From Streptomyces sp. WAC 01529 (GTDB taxonomy: Bacteria > Actinomycetota > Actinomycetes > Streptomycetales > Streptomycetaceae): a stretch of 64,000 bases of DNA. A program made the translations under genes and the position numbers. This document shows, one piece after another, positions 60,158 to 64,000 of the stretch. The notes beneath the pieces are model-generated. The model was not told the origin of the DNA. It worked only from the letters and a program-made list of their open reading frames with translations, and searched no databases. Every line of letters begins with the position of its first letter. Position 1 is the stretch's first letter. The stretch is taken from positions 3,483,001 to 3,547,000 of the forward strand of contig NZ_CP029617.1 of NCBI RefSeq assembly GCF_003945545.1. The letters run 5' to 3'.

Positions 60158-63133
60158 ATGGTCGATGTACCGCGAGTACCGGAGCAGTGGCGTCCGGCCT
60201 CGGGGAACACCCCCGGGGCACGGACCGAGGGGCACCCCGAGGTCCGGACGTCACGGTTCAGCGTGCTCGGACCGGTGCGCGCTTGGTACGGCACGGAACA
60301 GCTCCCGACCGGCTCACCGCAGCAGCGGGCGCTCCTCGCGGCCCTCCTCCTGCGGGACGGCCGCACGGCCACGGCCTCGGAGCTGATCGACGCCCTGTGG
60401 GGCGAGGAGCCACCTTCGCAGGCACTGGCGGCGGTACGTACGTACGCGTCGCGACTGCGCAAAGTACTGCCCCCCGGAGTTCTCGTCAGCGAATCCGGGG
60501 GTTACTCGCTCCAGGTCGCGGACGGCGCCCTCGACCTGGCCCTCGCGGAAGATCTGTGGGCGGCGGCCGAGAAGGCCCGCGGCATAGGTGACCTGCGTCA
60601 GGCCCGCACGCTCGTGAACAAGTCCCTCGACCTGTGGGACGGCGAGCCCCTGGCCGGCGTCCCCGGTCCGTACGCCGACACCCAGCGCACCCGGCTCGAC
60701 GAGTGGCGACTGCAACTGATCGAGTCCCGTCTCGACATGGACCTGGAGGTCGGCTGCCACGCCGAGGCGGTCTCCGAGCTGACGGCCCTGACCGCCGCCC
60801 ACCCGCTGCGCGAGCGCCTGCGCGAACTGCTGATGCTGGCCCTCTACCGCAGCGGCCGCCAGGCGGAGGCCCTCGCGGTCTACGCGGACACGCGCCGCCT
60901 GCTCGCCGACGAGCTGGGCGTGGACCCGCGCCCCGGCCTCAAGGACCTCCAGCAGCGCATCCTCCAGGCGGACCCGGCCCTCGCGGAACCGGCCGCCGGG
61001 GAGCCGGAACCGGCCGCGACGGTGGTGCGCCCCGCCCAGCTCCCCGCGACCGTCCCCGACTTCACGGGCCGCGCCTCCTTCGTGGGCGAGCTCAGCGACA
61101 TCCTCTCCTCGGCCGAGGGCCGGGTGATGGCGGTCTCGGCGCTGGCGGGCATCGGAGGCGTCGGCAAGACGACCCTCGCCGTCCACGTGGCGCACGTGGC
61201 CCGCACCCACTTCCCCGACGGCCAGCTCTACGTCGACCTCCAGGGCGCCGGCGCGCGCGCCGCCGAGCCGGAGACGGTCCTCGGCGCGTTCCTGCGCGCG
61301 CTCGGCACGCCCGACTCCGCGATCCCGGACTCCCTGGAGGAACGGGCGGCCCTCTACCGCTCGGTCCTCGACGGCCGCCGCGTCCTCGTCCTCCTGGACA
61401 ACGCCCGCGACGCCGCCCAGGTCCGCCCCCTGCTCCCCGGCATGGAGGGCTGCGCCGCGCTGGTCACCAGCCGGGTCCGCATGGTCGACCTGGCGGGCGC
61501 GCACCTGGTCGACCTGGACGTGATGTCCCCCGAGGAGGCCCTGCTCCTCTTCACCCGCATCGTCGGCGACGAGCGGGTCACCTCGGAGCGGGAGGCGGCC
61601 CTGGACGTCGTCGCGGCCTGCGGATTCCTGCCGCTCGCCATCCGTATCGCGGCCTCCCGCCTCGCGGCCCGCCGCACCTGGACGGTCTCCACGCTCGCGG
61701 CGAAGCTGGCGGACGAGCGGCGCCGCCTCGACGAACTCCAGGCGGGCGACCTGGCCGTCAAGGCCACCTTCGAACTGGGCTACGGCCAGCTGGAGCCCCC
61801 GCAGGCCCGCGCCTTCCGCCTCCTGGGCCTCGCGGACGGCCCCGACCTCTCCCTCGCGGCGGCGGCGGCCATCCTCGACCTCCCCCTGGAGGAGACCGAG
61901 GACCTCCTCGAATCCCTGGTGGACACCTCCCTGGTGGAGTCGGCGGCCCCGGGCCGCTACCGCTACCACGACCTCGTACGCCTCTACGCGCGCGCCTGCG
62001 CCGACCGCGACGAGCAGCCCCCGAGCGAGCGGGAGGCGGCGATGTCGCGGCTGCTCGACTTCTATCTGGCGTCGGCGGCGCGGGTGTACGCGATAGAGCG
62101 GCCCGGCGACCGGACGGTGGACCACCTGGAGGTCACCGAGGACCTGGGCCAGGACTTCAGCGACGACACGAAGGCCCTCGACTGGCTCCACTCGGAGGCG
62201 GCCTGCATCCTGGCCTGCGTCCAGCAGTCGCTCGGCCCGCACACCCTGCGCCGCGCCGTGGACCTGCTGCTGGCCTCCAAGGACCTGGCGGAGTCGGGCG
62301 CCAGCTCGCTCCGTTACGAACTGGCGGCGTCGGCCGCCCGGGACGCGGCGGCCGCCCTGGGCGACGCGCACGCGGAGGGGCGGGCCCGGGTCACCCTGGC
62401 CCAGGTGCACAACAACGCGGGCCGCTTCGAGGCCGCACGCCTTGAGGCCGAGCGCGCCACGGCCCTCGGCGAGCCCGCCGACGACCCGTGGACCAGCAGC
62501 AACGCGCCCAACGAACTGGGTATCGCCGCGAACTGCCTGAACCGGCCCGTGGCCAGTGAGCGCTATCTGCTCCAGGCGATCGACGCCTTCCGCGCGGACG
62601 GCAACCGGGCGGGCGAGGCCAGCGCCCTGTGCAACCTCTCCCGTGTCCTGGTCACCCTGGGGCGCACCGCCACGGCGATCGACCTCGTGCGCCGGGGCAT
62701 CGCGATCTACGACGACCTCGGCCTCACCTTCCGCCTCGCCAACGCCCGGTACGCCCTGGGCATCGTCCTGAGCCACTCGGGGCGCCACACCGAGGCCATG
62801 GACCAGCTGACCGAGGCGCTCGGCGTGTTCGTGGAGAACCGGCAGCGGCTGTGGGAGGGCACGACGCACTACCGCATGGCACAGGTCCACCTGCGGTCCG
62901 GCCGCTCCACCCTGGCGGCGCAGCACGCGGAGCAGGCGCTCACCACGGGGTTCATCGGGGGCGACTGGATGCGGGCCAATGTGCTCACGCTCCTCGGCAA
63001 GTCCCTCGACAGCCTGGGCCAGCTCGACCGGGCGCGGGCGTGCTGGCGTGAGGCCCTCGCCATCCACGAGCGGACCGGCGCTCCCGAGACCGACGAGGTG
63101 CGCGGGCTGCTGCACCCTGTCGCGGCCGCGTGA
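60158..63133 (+). CDS. afsR: AfsR: SARP-type global regulator with NB-ARC and TPR domains
   Basis: 991 residues from ATG 60158 (GGGGGAGCG upstream), very close to the length of known AfsR. Domains in order: OmpR-type winged-helix DNA-binding domain (about 30-100, RFSVLGPVRAWYGTEQLPTG), bacterial transcriptional activator domain (BTAD, about 105-250, with DELGVDPRPGLKDLQQRIL), NB-ARC ATPase with Walker A GIGGVGKTT (about 330), and TPR repeats to the end. In Streptomyces AfsR is phosphorylated by AfsK and activates afsS, which lies 244 bp downstream here with a matching 11-bp direct repeat. It stimulates antibiotic production and development. Confidence 0.95.
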   Translation: MVDVPRVPEQWRPASGNTPGARTEGHPEVRTSRFSVLGPVRAWYGTEQLPTGSPQQRALLAALLLRDGRTATASELIDALWGEEPPSQALAAVRTYASRLRKVLPPGVLVSESGGYSLQVADGALDLALAEDLWAAAEKARGIGDLRQARTLVNKSLDLWDGEPLAGVPGPYADTQRTRLDEWRLQLIESRLDMDLEVGCHAEAVSELTALTAAHPLRERLRELLMLALYRSGRQAEALAVYADTRRLLADELGVDPRPGLKDLQQRILQADPALAEPAAGEPEPAATVVRPAQLPATVPDFTGRASFVGELSDILSSAEGRVMAVSALAGIGGVGKTTLAVHVAHVARTHFPDGQLYVDLQGAGARAAEPETVLGAFLRALGTPDSAIPDSLEERAALYRSVLDGRRVLVLLDNARDAAQVRPLLPGMEGCAALVTSRVRMVDLAGAHLVDLDVMSPEEALLLFTRIVGDERVTSEREAALDVVAACGFLPLAIRIAASRLAARRTWTVSTLAAKLADERRRLDELQAGDLAVKATFELGYGQLEPPQARAFRLLGLADGPDLSLAAAAAILDLPLEETEDLLESLVDTSLVESAAPGRYRYHDLVRLYARACADRDEQPPSEREAAMSRLLDFYLASAARVYAIERPGDRTVDHLEVTEDLGQDFSDDTKALDWLHSEAACILACVQQSLGPHTLRRAVDLLLASKDLAESGASSLRYELAASAARDAAAALGDAHAEGRARVTLAQVHNNAGRFEAARLEAERATALGEPADDPWTSSNAPNELGIAANCLNRPVASERYLLQAIDAFRADGNRAGEASALCNLSRVLVTLGRTATAIDLVRRGIAIYDDLGLTFRLANARYALGIVLSHSGRHTEAMDQLTEALGVFVENRQRLWEGTTHYRMAQVHLRSGRSTLAAQHAEQALTTGFIGGDWMRANVLTLLGKSLDSLGQLDRARACWREALAIHERTGAPETDEVRGLLHPVAAA

Positions 63134-63188
63134 CGAGCGCAGCGGCCGCGTAACAAGGGCAGTGGCCGCCTGACGAGGGCATTCGACG

Positions 63189-63210
63189 CGTTCATCGAAC
63201 GTTTATGAGC
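63189..63210 (+). promoter_or_regulatory. AfsR-box: two 11-bp direct repeats in the afsS promoter
   Basis: CGTTCATCGAA (63189-63199) followed by CGTTTATGAGC (63200-63210), head to tail with 11-bp spacing, upstream of afsS (63378). This is the position and type of site through which AfsR activates the afsS promoter. A CAATAC-like -10 lies near 63224. The second repeat is partly degenerate. Confidence 0.75.
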
Positions 63211-63377
63211 GACTGCCATTCTCAATACATCGATCCGTCGCGTCGGGGGGCAGACGGGTCGCACTGGGCCTCACGGAATAGGGTGAGCGGCCCTGGAATG
63301 CCCGTTCGGCGGTCCTCGGGGGAGTTGCCGAGCGGGCGTTCGCCCCAGCGAACCGTAAAACCAACGGGAGGCCCACC

Positions 63378-63557
63378 ATGAGCGACGCGAAGAAGCGCCC
63401 GGACATCACGACCATGGGCGACAGCCACATGCCGGCCCCGCCCAAGGACGGCCAGCTCACCATCCAGGGTGACAGCCACATGCCGGCTCCGCCCAAGGAC
63501 GGCACGATCACCACGCAGGGCGACAGCCACATGCCCGCCCCGCCGAAGGACGCATAA
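63378..63557 (+). CDS. afsS: AfsS, small effector with three repeated motifs
   Basis: 59 residues from ATG 63378 behind GGGAGGCC. It is built of three copies of GDSHMPAPPKDG/A, separated by QLTIQ and TITTQ, after a short start MSDAKKRPDITTM. This matches AfsS (about 63 residues with T-x2-DSHMPAPP repeats in S. coelicolor), the target of AfsR that boosts secondary metabolism. Its biochemical action is unknown. An 11-bp AfsR-type repeat pair lies upstream, and a strong terminator follows 20 bp after the stop. Too short for most gene callers to rate highly, but the repeat identity is convincing. Confidence 0.93.
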   Translation: MSDAKKRPDITTMGDSHMPAPPKDGQLTIQGDSHMPAPPKDGTITTQGDSHMPAPPKDA

Positions 63558-63577
63558 AGACTTCATTCCCGACGGGG

Positions 63578-63618
63578 GTCGGCCGCGACGGCGCGGAGGG
63601 GAAGCCGTCGCGGCCGAC
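63578..63618 (+). terminator. Terminator after afsS
   Basis: Perfect 15-bp inverted repeat GTCGGCCGCGACGGC / GCCGTCGCGGCCGAC with an 11-base loop, 20 bp after the afsS stop. Confidence 0.85.
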
Positions 63619-63659
63619 GCATGTCCGGTCGGCGCGTGTCCGGCCGACGCATGTCCGGC
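63615..63659. repeat. 15-bp tandem repeat, three copies
   Basis: Three adjacent 15-bp units: CGACGCATGTCCGGT, CGGCGCGTGTCCGGC, CGACGCATGTCCGGC, beginning inside the afsS terminator's right arm. Looks like a small minisatellite; it lies outside coding sequence. Confidence 0.6.
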
Positions 63660-63776
63660 CAGAGCGAGTTCACGCCAATCGATGGCGCGTATCTTCCCGA
63701 TTCACCGAACATGTGTCTCCGCCGGGTATGAGCGTCACACCGCACCGTAGCTCTCGCGTCTCCCACAGGAGTTGAA

Positions 63777-63950
63777 ATGAACCGCACCAAGAAGGCGCTC
63801 GTCACCCTGGCCCTGGCGGTCGCCGCCGCGGGCGCCGCGGCGGGCCCTGCGGCCGCCGACGGCCACATGCCGGCCGCTCCCCAGGGCGCGGACCGCCCGG
63901 TGGTCACCCCGCTCGGCGACAGCCACATCCCGGCTCCCCCGCAGGGCTGA
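63777..63950 (+). CDS. Secreted small peptide with AfsS-like motifs
   Basis: 57 residues from ATG 63777 behind AGGAGTTGAA. Signal peptide MNRTKKALVTLALAVAAAGA... with a cleavage zone AAGPAAA-DG. The mature part, about 30 residues, carries DGHMPAAPQG and, after PLG, DSHIPAPPQG. These parallel the GDSHMPAPPKDG repeats of AfsS just upstream. So an exported relative of the AfsS repeat is encoded next to afsS. Its function is unknown: possibly a secreted signal, surface peptide or chaperone substrate. The stop is immediately followed by a minus-strand gene end. Confidence 0.85.
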   Translation: MNRTKKALVTLALAVAAAGAAAGPAAADGHMPAAPQGADRPVVTPLGDSHIPAPPQG

Positions 63951-64000
63951 TCAGGCGGCCATCCGCGCCACCAGGGCCCCCTTCACCGCCGTCACGAACG
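63951..64000 (-). CDS. C-terminal end of an unidentified gene (partial, runs off right edge)
   Basis: The minus strand reads FVTAVKGALVARMAA and a TGA stop at 63951-63953, one base after the previous gene's stop on the other strand. Only 15 codons are visible, so identity cannot be judged; coding is inferred from frame openness and composition alone. Confidence 0.35.
   Translation of the reverse strand, partial: FVTAVKGALVARMAA

Noticed and set aside
63615..63659. CRISPR or attachment site after afsS
   Set aside because: Three adjoining 15-bp units without spacers; a simple tandem repeat.

Overview
The window reads as chromosomal DNA of a Streptomyces (or very close relative). GC is very high, codon third positions are G/C rich, and the content is characteristic: an afsR-afsS pair, a chaplin-type gene, a snapalysin protease, WhiJ-type XRE/DUF5753 plus DUF397 genes, an ANTAR protein, F420 biosynthesis with several luciferase-like (LLM) oxidoreductases, and the family's dispersed intergenic repeats. 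Most genes have a clear Shine-Dalgarno and many start with GTG or TTG.

Layout. 1-1.2 kb: ohrR/ohr organic peroxide pair and tRNA-Arg(CCU) with a terminator. 1.3-10.2 kb: accessory stretch behind the tRNA, with a leaderless periplasmic-binding-fold protein, a minus-strand set that could be a small-peptide (RiPP-like) locus, an XRE regulator, a HAD phosphatase and a decayed patch (phage-like pseudogene, frameshifted chaplin, truncated secreted peptide), then a ZIP metal transporter. 10.4-13.7 kb: ferritin-like and hemerythrin genes, DUF1360 and a P450 relic. 13.8-19.5 kb: three-repeat beta-trefoil protein, DUF4287, ANTAR protein, snapalysin, class A PBP and a MerR regulator with a 19-bp-spacer promoter. 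19.7-27.8 kb: a tightly overlapping five-gene operon (trypsin-like protein, PknG-like kinase, vWA protein, GlnX-like membrane protein, solute-binding lipoprotein). 27.8-35.1 kb: membrane protein, D,D-carboxypeptidase, GPP34, XRE/DUF397. 35.2-42.5 kb: dimeric-barrel protein and SDR (divergent), sodium/solute symporter, an ADP-ribosylglycohydrolase-fold protein with its metal aspartates replaced, and an NTPase-TPR protein. 42.7-51.4 kb: two tandem FG-GAP proteins, fbiC, LLM enzyme, ankyrin protein, CehA-type metallohydrolase. 51.4-59.8 kb: catabolic block (aldehyde dehydrogenase, two amidohydrolases, two LLM oxidoreductases, SDR). 60.2-64 kb: afsR, afsS and a secreted peptide carrying AfsS-like repeats.

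How parts fit. A 15-bp palindrome, CTGACG-N3-CGTCAG, lies before four promoters (36.1, 56.0, 58.0 and 59.8 kb; four perfect copies and one degenerate copy). It links the SDR/dimeric-barrel pair to the catabolic block, suggesting one TetR-like regulon. fbiC could supply F420 to the LLM enzymes. The five-gene operon resembles the mycobacterial GlnH-GlnX-PknG amino-acid sensing pathway with two added proteins, and is the best candidate here for an undescribed signalling system. Coordinates were read by eye; family calls rest on motifs, not on searches.
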